DNA from: Sphingobacteriales bacterium
Lineage (GTDB): Bacteria; Bacteroidota; Bacteroidia; Chitinophagales; UBA2359
Assembly: GCA_016711295.1 (NCBI GenBank)
Contig: JADJTE010000002.1
Coordinates: forward strand, 248,001-312,000
Direction of reading: 5' to 3'
DNA: 64,000 bases
Below, piece after piece: positions 44,778 to 55,592 of the stretch. The first letter of the stretch is position 1; each line of letters opens with the position of its first letter. The notes beneath the pieces are model-generated. The model saw only the letters and a program-made list of their open reading frames with translations, searched no databases and was not told the DNA's origin. Made by a program: the position numbers and the translations under genes.

Positions 44778-45209
44778 ATGCAAATTCATATCAAACGCAC
44801 CGACGCTGACTTCCAGATGGAAGCCACCAACGAGAATGGCAACCGCATCGTTATGGACGCAGTTGATACCATAGGCGGACACCTAAGCGGCATGCGCCCT
44901 ATGCAGCTATTATTAGTAGCATTAGGCGGCTGCAGTGCCATAGATGTACTGCTGATACTCAAAAAACAAAAGCAGCCAATAGACGATTTTGAGGTACTTG
45001 TTGATGGCGACCGAGAGCAGATAGCCGATTATTCTATCTTTCGGCATATCAAACTGCATTTTAAGGCTACGGGCAATATTGCCGAAGCCAAATTAAAACG
45101 CGCCATCGATTTATCGCTCGATAAATACTGCTCGGTTGCCAAAACCTTAGCCCCCACTGCCCAAATCGAATATACCTACGAAGTATGCAGCCCAACCAGC
45201 ACCCCATAG
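44778..45209 (+). CDS. OsmC family protein
   Basis: A 143-residue protein starting MQIHIKRTDADFQMEA; an upstream in-frame ATG at 44709 gives an unlikely extension. Peroxidase-type cysteines occur in VALGGCSAIDVLLIL and in LDKYCSVAKTL, the two conserved Cys of the OsmC/Ohr fold. The family reduces organic hydroperoxides; substrate is not predictable here. Its last 25 bases overlap the start of mnmE in another frame, so the two are probably co-transcribed and translationally coupled. Confidence 0.9.
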   Translation: MQIHIKRTDADFQMEATNENGNRIVMDAVDTIGGHLSGMRPMQLLLVALGGCSAIDVLLILKKQKQPIDDFEVLVDGDREQIADYSIFRHIKLHFKATGNIAEAKLKRAIDLSLDKYCSVAKTLAPTAQIEYTYEVCSPTSTP

Positions 45210-46561
45210 TAGCCTTAGCCACCCCTGCGGGCATAGGAGCTATAGGTGTTATTCGCATATCGGGCGATGGGGCATTATCGCTTGTAGATGGCATTTTTAA
45301 GGGCAAACGCCTTGCTGAACAAGCGGGGCATACGGCGCATTTCGGCACTATCCTCGATGGCGATATAGCAATAGACGAAGTATTGGCTACTGTATTTCGG
45401 TCGCCCCGCTCTTATACGGGACAAGATACGGTTGAAATCAGTTGTCATGGGTCGCCTTATATTTTGCAGCGCGTCATAGAATTATTGGTAGCACACGGTG
45501 CACAACCCGCTAAGGCGGGCGAGTTCACGCTACGCGCTTTTCTGAACGGCAAGTTGGATTTGGCACAAGCCGAAGCCGTAGCCGACCTTATTGCGGCTGA
45601 AAATGAGGCGATGCGCCGCGTAGCACTCCAACAGATGCGGCACGGATTTTCGGAGCAATTAGCCGATTTGCGCGAGCAATTATTGCAATTTGCTGCTCTC
45701 ATCGAGTTAGAACTCGATTTTTCGACCGAAGACGTAGAATTTGCCGACCGCCGACAGCTACAAGCACTTGTCGAACGCTTGCAAGCGGTATTGCTACCTA
45801 TGATACAATCGTTTCGTTGGGGCAATGTACTCAAAAATGGCGTAGCAACTGTCATTGCGGGCCGACCCAATGCAGGAAAATCGACCTTATTGAATGTCCT
45901 GCTCAACGACAATCGCGCTATCGTAAGCGATATACCAGGCACCACCCGCGACACCATCGAGGAAATATTATATATAGACGGTATAGCATTTAGGCTTATC
46001 GATACTGCGGGCATACGCCAATCAACCGATGCCATAGAGCGCATTGGCGTAGCACGTACTTTGGAAAAAATAGCCAAAGCTACCTTATTGGTCTATGTCT
46101 TTGACGTAACACAAATGAGCCTGTCAGAGGTAGAAAGCGATTTAGGACAATGGCAGCGTGACGGTATGACTACAATTGTGGTTGCGAACAAAATGGACTG
46201 TCTCGCCATTAATGCCTACGACCATTTTTCGCGCCATTTTCCGTTGAGCTACTTGCCCATTTCTGCCCAAACACGGAGTGGTATTGCCCCACTGCGGCAA
46301 GCCTTACTGCAAGCCGCAGGCAGCAATTCTATTGCCCCCGATTCCACCTTAATAACCAATATTCGCCATTACGAAGCCCTTCAAAAGGCGCATACCGCCC
46401 TCAATCAAGTATTGGGCGGTATGCAGCAGGGCAAGAGCAGCGAATTATTAGCTTTCGATTTGCGGGTAGCACTCGATTATTTGGGGCAAATAACGGGCAA
46501 AAGCATTGATAGTGAGGAGGTGCTGGGGGCTATTTTTTCGCGTTTTTGCATTGGCAAATAA
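45185..46561 (+). CDS. mnmE: tRNA modification GTPase MnmE (TrmE)
   Basis: A 458-residue intact gene. The N-terminal tetrahydrofolate-binding domain (IVALATPAGIGAIGVIRISG; SYTGQDTVEISCHG; GEFTLRAFLNGKLDLAQAEA) is followed by a helical domain with an inserted G domain: GRPNAGKSTLLN (G1), GTTRDTIEE (G2), DTAG (G3), NKMD (G4). It ends with the invariant FSRFCIGK, whose Cys is needed for catalysis. With MnmG it installs the 5-carboxymethylaminomethyl group on wobble uridine of tRNA. It overlaps the OsmC gene by 25 bases and converges on the glucosaminidase gene 11 bases away. Confidence 0.98.
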   Translation: MQPNQHPIVALATPAGIGAIGVIRISGDGALSLVDGIFKGKRLAEQAGHTAHFGTILDGDIAIDEVLATVFRSPRSYTGQDTVEISCHGSPYILQRVIELLVAHGAQPAKAGEFTLRAFLNGKLDLAQAEAVADLIAAENEAMRRVALQQMRHGFSEQLADLREQLLQFAALIELELDFSTEDVEFADRRQLQALVERLQAVLLPMIQSFRWGNVLKNGVATVIAGRPNAGKSTLLNVLLNDNRAIVSDIPGTTRDTIEEILYIDGIAFRLIDTAGIRQSTDAIERIGVARTLEKIAKATLLVYVFDVTQMSLSEVESDLGQWQRDGMTTIVVANKMDCLAINAYDHFSRHFPLSYLPISAQTRSGIAPLRQALLQAAGSNSIAPDSTLITNIRHYEALQKAHTALNQVLGGMQQGKSSELLAFDLRVALDYLGQITGKSIDSEEVLGAIFSRFCIGK

Positions 46562-46572
46562 TAATAAACGCT

Positions 46573-48167
46573 TTATTTGCCATACATAGGTGCTTGTAGG
46601 AATATCGTAGTTCCTCGCGCTATTTTTTGCTTCGGGCTGAGTTTTTTGTTGTAGTCTTTTAACAAATTGATGTCGATTTTTTGTTTGGCGGCTACCTCGT
46701 TAAGGCTTAGGTCGTATGGATAAATAATAGCGCGGCGGTCATTGATGAGGGTTTGCTTAGGCTCGGTCGAAGCCGCTTGCGGTGCTGCTGCGGCAACGTG
46801 GTTTGGCTCGTTGGCAGGTTGGTAGGTAGCCAATACAATCGTAGGTGCTGCATTGGCAGTTTGTACTACGGGATAATAGCTTTGGGTGGTCGTTTCGTTC
46901 GTCGATTGGTTGCTTACATATTGTAAGACTGCCGCGTCATCGGTATTTGCCAAATGCGAATCGAATGCTGTATAACTCGTTTGCATTTTGGCTGGTTCGG
47001 GTTTGGTATTGTTGTTGTGGGGCTGTTATTAGTAGGCTCGGCTTGGTTATTGCTGATATTATTGCCGTCATTGTTTGGTGCTGATTCGTAGTAGGCAACC
47101 TGCGGGCTACTGGTTTCGTTAGGGTTGTATGCTACTACATTGGCATTATCATCGTAGTTATGGTCGATATCGTTGGCAGTTGGTCGAGTTTCGGCAGGTT
47201 GGCGGGGTGTTGCGGGTACAGTTTGGTGGGTGGTAGCGGGTCGTCGTGGCTGGACGTTGGCAGCCCTCATTTCGTTAGAGTTGATAGCTATGGCGGGTGC
47301 GCCCGTGAGGTTTTGCCGTTCGGTTCGGTCGGGGCGATTTGCAGCAGCTTGGCTAAACGCTGTTTCTATGGCTGCAATACCCATTTCGGGGCTTTCGGTA
47401 CTGCGTTGGGGTTTGCGGGTGGGTTGGTTGCTGCTTAGGGGTTCGCCAAGTGCGGGTTCGTTGTCGTTGTTGCTGTTGTTTTCTTCTTGTTGATAGTTGG
47501 GGCTTAGGGTTGGGGTTTCAGTAGCCTTACGAGTGGGTGAAGTGTTGGTAGCGGTAGGGTTATGTCCGCGTAGCCTTGCATGATGATGTTCTTGCAAAGC
47601 AGATTCGCTGTTTTTGTCAAAGCCAATAGTTTGGGCAAATATAACGGGTGTGGGTGTAGGGGCGGTTCTGTCGGTCAGCTGCAGTTGGTATCGTTCGATA
47701 ACTTCAATGAGTTTATCGGCATATTGCGGGTCGGTGGCATAGCCTGCTTTGAGCAATCCCGCTGCCCATGCTTTATAGTCGGTGGGGTCGAGTAGAAATA
47801 GGAAGTTATACCATTGTCGGCTTTTGAGTAAGTCCGAGTGGTCTATATACGACTCGTAGGCGGTATTATATTTTTTAAAACATTCGTCGGGTTTGTCGTC
47901 GTGTTGGGTATATGTTTCGCCTATCCAATCCGATTTGCATTTGATGCCAAAATGATTGTTGGCATTTCTTGCTAAGTCGCTTTGTCCGTATTGCGATTCA
48001 AACATACCTTGCGCCAAAGTAATGCTGGCGGGTATGCCTGTACGCTGCATTTCGCGCACGGCTAAGTCTTGATAGCGGGCAATATAGTCGGCAGCGAAAT
48101 TGGGGTTAGCAAAGCCTATGCGCGATAAGGCGAGGCAGCAGACAATGGTAAAGATACGGTTGGTCAT
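46573..48167 (-). CDS. Glucosaminidase (GH73-like) with C-terminal LysM, one frameshift
   Basis: About 530 codons. Start taken at 48167 (MTNRIFTIVCCLALSRIGFA), which gives a signal peptide. The catalytic domain shows the GH73/FlgJ-type pattern: AREMQRTGIPASITLAQGMF with Glu in the following FESQYGQSDLA, NNHFGIKCK, FKKYNTAYESYIDHSDLL and AAGLLKAGYATDPQYADKLI. A long Asn/Pro/Thr-rich linker follows (residues ~215-430), then, after a frame break near 46930-46986, a LysM-like module (SLNEVAAKQKIDINLLKDYN; ARGTTIFLQAPMYGK). It cuts N-acetylglucosaminyl bonds of peptidoglycan. Family call is firm; the role (division or remodelling) is not known. Confidence 0.88.
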
Positions 48168-48577
48168 AATAATAGCATAGGGTTTGTGTTGTTCAAAGTT
48201 TTTGAGGCTGTCTTGTGGTGACAAATTTATGACCTATTTTTGATTTTGCTGCTAATTTGCCCTCACTAAATCACATGCCAAATAAATTTAATACTCTTTT
48301 TTATTTCAAGTTATTAAAATAAAAATCTTTATCTTATTGATTTTCAGTATTTTTCATAATGTAAAAATTTTTCTTTCTTGCTACGTAAAGCATTAAACTT
48401 GGTTGCATTTTTTCTAAAAATCGTCTTACTTTTTTGAGTCTATTTAAAATTTTTCGATAAAAGCACATATTTTATGCAAGATTGCAACACAAAAGCCATT
48501 TCCTCGTAGTACAAACGCCACCCAAACCTTAGCATGGGTGCAATAATTGGCTTATATTTGCGTTTTTTAGGAATTGT
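48168..48577. other. Divergent spacer with -7 box upstream of the TPR gene
   Basis: A 410-bp AT-rich spacer. A TATATTTG box (48553-48560) lies 17 bases before the TPR gene ATG. I see no other feature. Confidence 0.5.
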
Positions 48578-49819
48578 ATGCAAAAAGGTTGCTTTGTCGA
48601 TAGTTGTCTTGTGCGGGTAGAAAGTCCATACTTTGCAGTAGGGGCTGCGCTGAGGCGCAGTGCGGATTGTCGTGCCGTAGCATTAGCATCTCTCCGAAAG
48701 CAGGTATGGCTGTCTTGTATAGCTCTCGCATTGATTGGGCTGCTTGCCCCGACCCTACTTTTTGCCCAGCAAAACGCCACCATCGACCCGCGCCAAACCG
48801 CCCAAAGCCTATTAGCTGATGCCTTGTTACTCGTTGCCAAAGAAAACCGCTATGAAGAAGCCCTTGCCCTGCTGCAACAAGCACGCCATTTAGACAGCCG
48901 CAACCCCACCTACCGCTACGAGATAGCTACCATCAAATATCAACAAAAAAAATATTCAGATGTTATAGGACTGATGAAAACCGCGGTGCGCTCGTCCAAA
49001 GCCACACCCGACTACTACCGACTGCTGGGCAATGCCTACGACTTGGCAGGCAAAACCCAACGCGCCACAAAAACATATCAGCGCGGCATAAAGCGATTCA
49101 AAAAAGCAGGCACGCTCTATGCCGAATTAGGTGGCATGGCTTACCGAAAAGGCAACAACGATGCCGCCGTAGAATGGTGGGAGCAAGGAATAGAAAAAGA
49201 CCCCGATTTTGCGACCAATTATTATTGGGCTGCTCAATTATATTGTCATTCGTCTGAAAAATTATGGGGGCTGCTCTATGCCGAATTGTTTATGCAGCTC
49301 GAACCCAACGGCACGCGCAACAAAGCCATCAGCCAACTGCTGTACAAAACGCTATCCGAAGCCCTGCAAGCACCTACCGACAGCACAGCCGCTACGGTCA
49401 GTTTTAGCGAAAAAGCACAGCTATATCTGCTACTCAACGAAACAGAAATCGACAGCGTATTGCCGTTTCAAGTCCTTTATAATATAGATGCCCAATGGGC
49501 AATGCCCCTGCCCCTGCGCGACAAAAACCTACCTACGCTATATATATTTCGCAAAGATTGGCTCAATCGCTGGCTCAACCAACAACACCAGCAATACCAA
49601 CCCAATCTCGTTTTTATGCGCCAACAACAAATAGAACAAGCCCAACACTTAGAAGCCTATACCTATTGGCTCCTGCGCGAAGGGCAACCCGCCGTATTTG
49701 AGCAATGGCTCCAAGAACACCGCTATTCATTCAAACTATTTCTCGATTGGTTTAACCAACACCCGCTCCAACTCAACGAGCAACACCGCTTTTATCGCCG
49801 ACAATACCTCAAACACTAA
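48578..49819 (+). CDS. TPR-repeat protein, signal-anchored
   Basis: 413 residues. A hydrophobic stretch at residues ~44-63 (SCIALALIGLLAPTLLFAQQ) looks like a signal peptide preceded by an unusually long basic N-terminus; the true start may be internal, but no better ATG is close. TPR motifs occupy residues ~75-260 (NRYEEALALLQQARHLDSRN; YRLLGNAYDLAGKTQRATKT; YAELGGMAYRKGNNDAAVEW). The C-terminal 150 residues are helical and Gln-rich without a known domain. It lies just upstream of sprE in the same direction, but sprE has its own promoter. A periplasmic scaffold role is inference. Confidence 0.75.
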   Translation: MQKGCFVDSCLVRVESPYFAVGAALRRSADCRAVALASLRKQVWLSCIALALIGLLAPTLLFAQQNATIDPRQTAQSLLADALLLVAKENRYEEALALLQQARHLDSRNPTYRYEIATIKYQQKKYSDVIGLMKTAVRSSKATPDYYRLLGNAYDLAGKTQRATKTYQRGIKRFKKAGTLYAELGGMAYRKGNNDAAVEWWEQGIEKDPDFATNYYWAAQLYCHSSEKLWGLLYAELFMQLEPNGTRNKAISQLLYKTLSEALQAPTDSTAATVSFSEKAQLYLLLNETEIDSVLPFQVLYNIDAQWAMPLPLRDKNLPTLYIFRKDWLNRWLNQQHQQYQPNLVFMRQQQIEQAQHLEAYTYWLLREGQPAVFEQWLQEHRYSFKLFLDWFNQHPLQLNEQHRFYRRQYLKH

Positions 49820-49848
49820 GCCACCAAGCACAAAACAACCTATTATTA

Positions 49849-49879
49849 TTGTCTGCATCGCAAAAAACAGCTATCTTTG
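49849..49879 (+). promoter_or_regulatory. Bacteroidota promoter (-33 TTG, -7 TATCTTTG) for sprE
   Basis: TTG at 49849-49851, a 20-base spacer, and TATCTTTG at 49872-49879 match the Bacteroidota primary-sigma consensus. The sprE ATG is 87 bases downstream. Confidence 0.7.
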
Positions 49880-49965
49880 CCCGTTAAAAAAACACCCAAT
49901 TGCCCCCGATGCTCCTAATAGCTTGGGCATATCGGTATTTGCTTTAATATATTTATTATATACCT

Positions 49966-52900
49966 ATGTATTCATTCCGCAGCTATTCGCTCGCTTATTG
50001 CCTGATTGCCCTGCTATGTTGGTTCGCGGCAGGCAATACAACTATGCTTAAAGCCCAACATACGATAAACGATGTAGTAAAAGGCGTTACATCTAAAAGC
50101 AGTAAAAAACCAACTACCAAAACTCCCAAAAAAACGGGTTTTATCGCCAACAAATTCCAAGACCTTACCACCCGTTATAACCGCTATTTCAATGCCAACT
50201 TGCGCTATACGGAAGGTATTCAGAGCTTAGAAAAAAACATACCGATAATTACGACGAGGTATTGCCCGTATATCCGTATAAAGGCGGCGACGGCGCAGCT
50301 ATATCCAGCAATTTGGACGAAACTATCCAAAAAACATCTATCGCCATACAAAAAAAACCCAATAGCAAATGGGTAGATGACTGCTATTTGCTCATCGGAA
50401 AATCGTATTACCTGAAAGGCGAGTACGGCTCGGCAACAGAAGCGTTCCAATATATTATCAAAAATTATAGCAATAATATACGCCGCAGCTACGACCGACA
50501 ATCGCAAGAAAAAATGCGTCGCCTAAAAGAAGAAGAACGCAAAGCCACCGCCAAAGAAAAAGCCGAAGCCCGCGAAGAACTACTGCGCCAACAACAAGAA
50601 GAACGAGAAGAACGCGCCAAAGAACGCAAAGATGCCCAAAAAACCAAAGAAAAAGAACGCGAAGACAAAGCCAAAGAACGCGAAAAAAATACCAAGGAAA
50701 AAACCAAAGAACGAGAAAAAAGCCTCAAAGAACGAGAAAAAGAACGCAAAGAAACCGCTAAACAACGCGAAAAAGACCGAAAAGAAAAAGCTAAAGAACG
50801 AGAACGAGAACGCAAACAACGCGAAAAAGACCGAAAAAAAGGCATCAAAACACCTCCCAAACCCAAAACAGAAGATACCAATATAACACCCAAAAAAGAC
50901 CCACGCGCCGAAAAAGAAGCCGCCGCCGCCGAAAAAGCGAAACAAGAAAAAGAAGAAGCAGAAAAAGCAGAGCAACTGAAAAAAGAAAAAGAAGCCGAAG
51001 AAATAGAAAAAGCCGCTAAAGAAAAAGAAGAAGCAGAAAAAAAAGCCAAAGAAGAAGCCAATAATGCCGAACCCGAAAGCGCAGCATTAGGCTCAATAGT
51101 AGATAAAAAAAATGGCACCGAGCGCGAATATAAAGGAGACGGATGGCTAAACCATAAACTGTCTAAGTATGAGGCTATGCTATGGCTGGCTCGAAACTAT
51201 ATGGACAACGGACAAAAGAGCGAGTCGCAAGCCGTATTAGATGCCATAGATAAAGACAAACGCTTTCCGAAACGACTAAAAGGACAATTGCTGACGCTGA
51301 AAGCCCATCATTTCCTAGCACAAAATAAATATGCCGAAGCGAAAACCACCCTGCAAGAAGCCGTCAAATCGACCTCGAAACGCAACGGACGAGCAAGACT
51401 GCATTATATTATCGCACAATTAGAAGAACAAGAAGGCAATTACCCCGTAGCCGTCAAACACTACCGAAAAGTGCTGAAATCGCGCCCCAGTTTCGACATG
51501 GAATTTCATGCCGAACTGAACACTATCAAAAACAAACTACAAGGCGGTATGGTATCGCCCGACCGCGCCTTAGCCCTACTAGAAAAAATGGCTAACGACG
51601 GCAAAAATGCCGATGTCGCCGACCAAATCTATTTCGAAATGTCGGAAATAGCCGCCGCCAACGGCAACGACGCACTCGCCGCCCAATACCTAGAAAAATC
51701 GGCTGCCAAAGGCGGCAAAGACCCCAAACAAAAAGCACTCGCCTACCTGCGATTGGCACACCTCAATTACGACAAAGAAAAATATACGCCCGCCGCCGCC
51801 TACTACGATAGCTCAATGGTAGCACTGCCCAAAACCCACAAAGATTATACTACAGCACAAACCCGCGCCGAAGTATTGGGCGGATTGGTCAAAAGCCTCC
51901 ACACCATCGAACTGCAAGACAGCCTGCAACGCATTGCCAAAATGCCCAAAGGCGAACGCGACCGATATATAGACGAACTCATCGCACAACTGCAATACGA
52001 AGCCCGAAAACGCGCCGAAGAACAGCAATTCCTCGAAGAACAAGCTGCCCAAAACACCAATAATAACAACAGCAGCGGACAATTCTATTTCTATAACGAA
52101 GCCGCAAAAGGCATGGGCTATAACGAATTTATGACCAAATGGGGCAACCGACCCTTGATAGACAATTGGCGTTTGACCAGCAAATTGAGCGGAGCAAGCG
52201 GTATAAACGATGCCGATACAACCAACAACACCAACAACCGAGAAAACCTAATAGCCCGCGCCGAAACCCTCACCCACGACGATATCTTATCCCAACTGCC
52301 CCTCACACCGCAAGCACTTGCTAAGTCGGACAGTTTGATAATCGGTGCCTTTTATAATGTAGGTAGCATTTATCACAACAGCCTAAGCAACGACCCCAAA
52401 GCCATTGATGCCCTCGAAACACTGCTGCGCCGTTTTCCGAATAGCGAATACGACCTCCCTGCCCGATATATGTTATACGGCATGTATCAAAGCGCGGGCG
52501 AATCCGCTAAAGCAGACGTACACAAAAATTATATCCTGAACAATCACCCCAATTCAGTGTACGCCAAAATGCTGCTCGACCCACAATATGCCGAAAAAGC
52601 CGCTTTGTTGGGCAGCGAATTGGAACAATATTACGAAACTACCTACCAATTGCACCTGAAAGGCGAACACGAAACAGTATTGCAACGCGCCACCGCAGCC
52701 GACTCGCTGTTTAGCCCCAACACACTGCGCCCCAAATTTGATTTGCTGCGTGCCTTTGCTATCGGCAAAACGAAAGATAAAAACGCATACGTAAGTGCCT
52801 TGCAGACCATTGTACTGCAATATCCGGGCGATGTGGTCAAAGCCAAAGCACAAGAAATTTTATCCTACTTAGAAAGCGCAGGTATACAAGCCGCCAACAC

Positions 52901-53285
52901 CGCCGCTACCGGCGCAGCAGCCGCCAAATTTAAATACGAACCCAATGTGCGCCACTACGTAATGATAATACCCGATGGCGAAATAAGCCAAATGCCCGCC
53001 CTCACCAAAGCCGTATCCGATTTTAACCAAAGCAATTTTAGCACCGACCAGCTCAAAACCAACCAAATGCTCTTAGACCCCGAACATCAAATTGTACTAA
53101 TCAAAGAATTTTCGAACAGCACAAAAGCCCTATTTTATAACGATGCCATCACACCACAAGCAGGCACCTTGGGCAACGGCATGGGCTTGAAAATATTGGT
53201 TATCTCGAAAACTAATTTTTCACAGTTTTTCAAAGATAAAGATGTAGCCGCCTACGAGCAATTTTTTGGCGAAAACTATAAATAA
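49966..53285 (+). CDS. sprE: T9SS/gliding protein SprE (PorW), one frameshift
   Basis: About 1,106 codons. Start MYSFRSYSLAYCLIALLCWF gives a signal sequence. The SprE-type N-terminal region (FIANKFQDLTTRYNRYFNAN) continues after a frame break near 50230-50262 as NYDEVLPVYPY. TPR-like repeats follow (KWVDDCYLLIGKSYYLKGEY; GSATEAFQYIIKNY). Residues ~170-385 are an extreme Lys/Glu/Arg coiled coil, then more TPR units, and a conserved C-terminus (RHYVMIIPDGEISQMPALTK; LIKEFSNSTKALFYNDAI; KTNFSQFFKDKDVAAYEQFF). PorW/SprE is reported to link PorN-containing complexes to the secretion translocon. Its likely partner GldN is encoded 17 kb upstream. Confidence 0.9.
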
Positions 53286-53312
53286 TTGACCGCCATATCC
53301 CACTATATAGAC

Positions 53313-53343
53313 ACCCCCGCCATGACACCAACATAGCGGGGGT
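53313..53343 (+). terminator. Hairpin after sprE
   Basis: ACCCCCGC and GCGGGGGT pair perfectly across a 15-base loop, starting 28 bases after the sprE stop, followed by TAATTTATAATT. Confidence 0.6.
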
Positions 53344-53437
53344 TAATTTATAATTAGCGTTTATGCACCCCAACAAACCCCGATAGCTTCGAAACAAGGT
53401 AACTATTGGTTTGATTTTTAAGTTTTATACACTTACC

Positions 53438-53548
53438 GTAGCTATTTAGGGTATAGGTTTTGGCATGGGGTAATGAGCAATACTTATCTAATAATGCCTA
53501 ACATCGCTGCATATTCGATTAGTTCCCCCTACAAGGCTAAATAGTTAC
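53438..53548. mobile_element. MITE family A, copy 4
   Basis: 111 bp, GTAGCTATTTAGGGTATAGG ... GGCTAAATAGTTAC, same orientation as copy 2. No 8-bp duplication. It is embedded in a larger inverted repeat: GGTTTGATTTTTAAGTTTT on the left (from 53409) and AAAATTAAAAAATCAAACC on the right (to about 53572). The right-hand sequence resembles the 3' end of repeat C. The rest of the 466-bp spacer 53286-53751 shows no gene. Confidence 0.85.
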
Positions 53549-53751
53549 CTCAAAATTAAAAAATCAAACCACTAAGCAGGTCTATACCTTTTGGAGAGGA
53601 CATGGCGGCGAGGGGGCAGTGGTCTATATTTCGGCATTTAGGCGACCCAAACAAAACTTTACGCGATGACAAGTAGCTAATACTTGTTTTTCTGCCCTAA
53701 GCACCTTAATTTTGCTGCTACAATCTTTTCACTTCACGGCATGCTTCATTT

Positions 53752-55463
53752 ATGGATATCGTTGCTTTCCGCCAAGCGCGTTTGGCTCAACTAACTAAGC
53801 TAAAAACTCCCCGTGCGGTGCCACCGCCCTCAATAGCCGCTATCGCGCCCGCGGCACCACGCGGCATACACAGCGGTCTTGCGCCCTACAATGGCAGTTG
53901 GGGCAAGCAACAAGTAACGCACCTGCTCAAACGAACTATGTTTGGCGCTACGCGCGAACATATTGAGTACCTACAAGGTCTGTCGCTCAATGATGCCATA
54001 GATGCGCTATTGGCTATACCGCCCGAAGCCGAGCCACCTATCAATAATTATCATTTCCCCGACTTAGAGAATCCCATTATCGACCCCAATATACCGCCGG
54101 GCGAGGTTTGGGTAAATGATGATTATGTAGATGATGTATATGTCGCCTACGGGCGTTTTATCTCGCTCAAGACATGGTGGATAAGGCTGATGATAGAACA
54201 GCCCCTTGGTATTTTTGAAAAAATGACGCTATTTTGGTGCAATCATTTCGGCACACAATTCGGCGAATTGTTCGAGGGTCGGTTCAACTACCGCCACTTA
54301 TCCACGCTGCGCCAACACGCCTTGGGCAATTTTAAGGCTATGGTACATGCCATCACCATAGACCCGCAAATGCTCATTTACCTCAACGGAGCATATAGCC
54401 AAGCTGGCGCACCCGACGAAAACTATGCCCGCGAATTGCAAGAGTTGTTTTGCTTAGGCAAGGGGGCTGACTCGCAATATACCGAAGAAGACGTACAAGA
54501 AGCCGCCCGCCTACTAACGGGCTGGACAATTACCGATTATAACGACATCACCGTGCAGTTTTGCCTTTTTTGCACGACGCGAACGACAAACATTTCTCGG
54601 TATTTTATGGCAATACAAGCATCGAAGGACAAACAGGTATGGACGGTGCCAATGAGTTGGACCAACTTTTAGACATGATATTTGCCAATACCGAAGTATC
54701 CAAATTCATCTGTCGAAAACTGTATCGATTTTTTGTCTACCACCATATTGACGAGCAAACCGAAAACGATGTAATTGCCCCCTTAGCCCAAGTAATGCGC
54801 GACAATAATTACGAGATAACACCCGTATTGCGCACCCTCCTAAGAAGCGAACATTTTTTTGACGACCGCAATCGTGCTGCCGTTATCAAAAGCCCCATCG
54901 ATTATTTTATAGGATTATTCCGCGAGTTTGGCGTACCATATATCTCGCAAGACTATCTGAACGAAACTTGGGTTTTGGGCGAATATCTCAATTACCAGTT
55001 GTTTCTGTTCGGGCAAGAGCCCGGCGACCCACCTAATGTAGCGGGCTATCCCGCCTATTACCAAAGCCCGCAATTCGATAAGCTATGGATTAATACCGAC
55101 ACCCTGCCGCGCCGCATACAACTAACCGAAGCCATTTTGTACTACGGTTACTATTATACCGACACCGATTCGTTTAAGATAGACCCCATAGCATTTGCCG
55201 CCGCCCTACCCGACCCCACCGACCCCAACGCCGTAGTACAAGCCATTGCCGAACAAATGTGCATTTATGGCTTGTCGGACGAAGTATTGGCACAACTCAA
55301 AACTATTCTACTCTACAACCAAAGCAGCGATTACTATTGGACATTGGCATGGGCAAATTATATCGACAACCCCACCGACGAAGAAGCCTATAATATTGTA
55401 TACTATTTACTGAGCGAAACCTACCGCTATATGCTCTCGCTCGAAGAATACCAATTGATGTAG
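53752..55463 (+). CDS. DUF1800 family protein (one frameshift)
   Basis: About 570 codons. Conserved DUF1800 blocks: VTHLLKRTMFGATREHIEYL, EKMTLFWCNHFGTQF, LIYLNGAYSQAG, DENYARELQELFCLGKG, YTEEDVQEAARLLTGWTI, then after a frame break in a T/C run near 54560, FICRKLYRFFVYHHIDEQTE, LRTLLRSEHFFD and IKSPIDYFIGLFREFG. DUF1800 genes are normally followed by a DUF1501 partner in the same operon; here the next gene is an ABC permease and no DUF1501 gene is in the window. No signal peptide is evident at the chosen start. Function unknown; family call is firm. Confidence 0.9.
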
Positions 55464-55521
55464 CCCCCACTTAGCCAAGACCAATAAATATCTCGCCTCA
55501 AAAAAAATTACTGCCCACAAC

Positions 55522-55553
55522 TTGCCCATAATAGCGCGAAATGCGTACATTTG
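55522..55553 (+). promoter_or_regulatory. Bacteroidota promoter (-33 TTG, -7 TACATTTG)
   Basis: TTG at 55522-55524, a 21-base spacer, TACATTTG at 55546-55553. It decides the permease start at 55593 rather than an upstream frame that would overlap the box. Confidence 0.7.
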
Positions 55554-55592
55554 CGCAACACATTTTTTATACGCCGAAATTTTGCCTTAGCC

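Noticed and set aside
50489..51118. Long open frames opposite the sprE charged region
   Set aside because: They are Phe/Ser-rich mirrors of a Lys/Glu repeat with no plausible protein.
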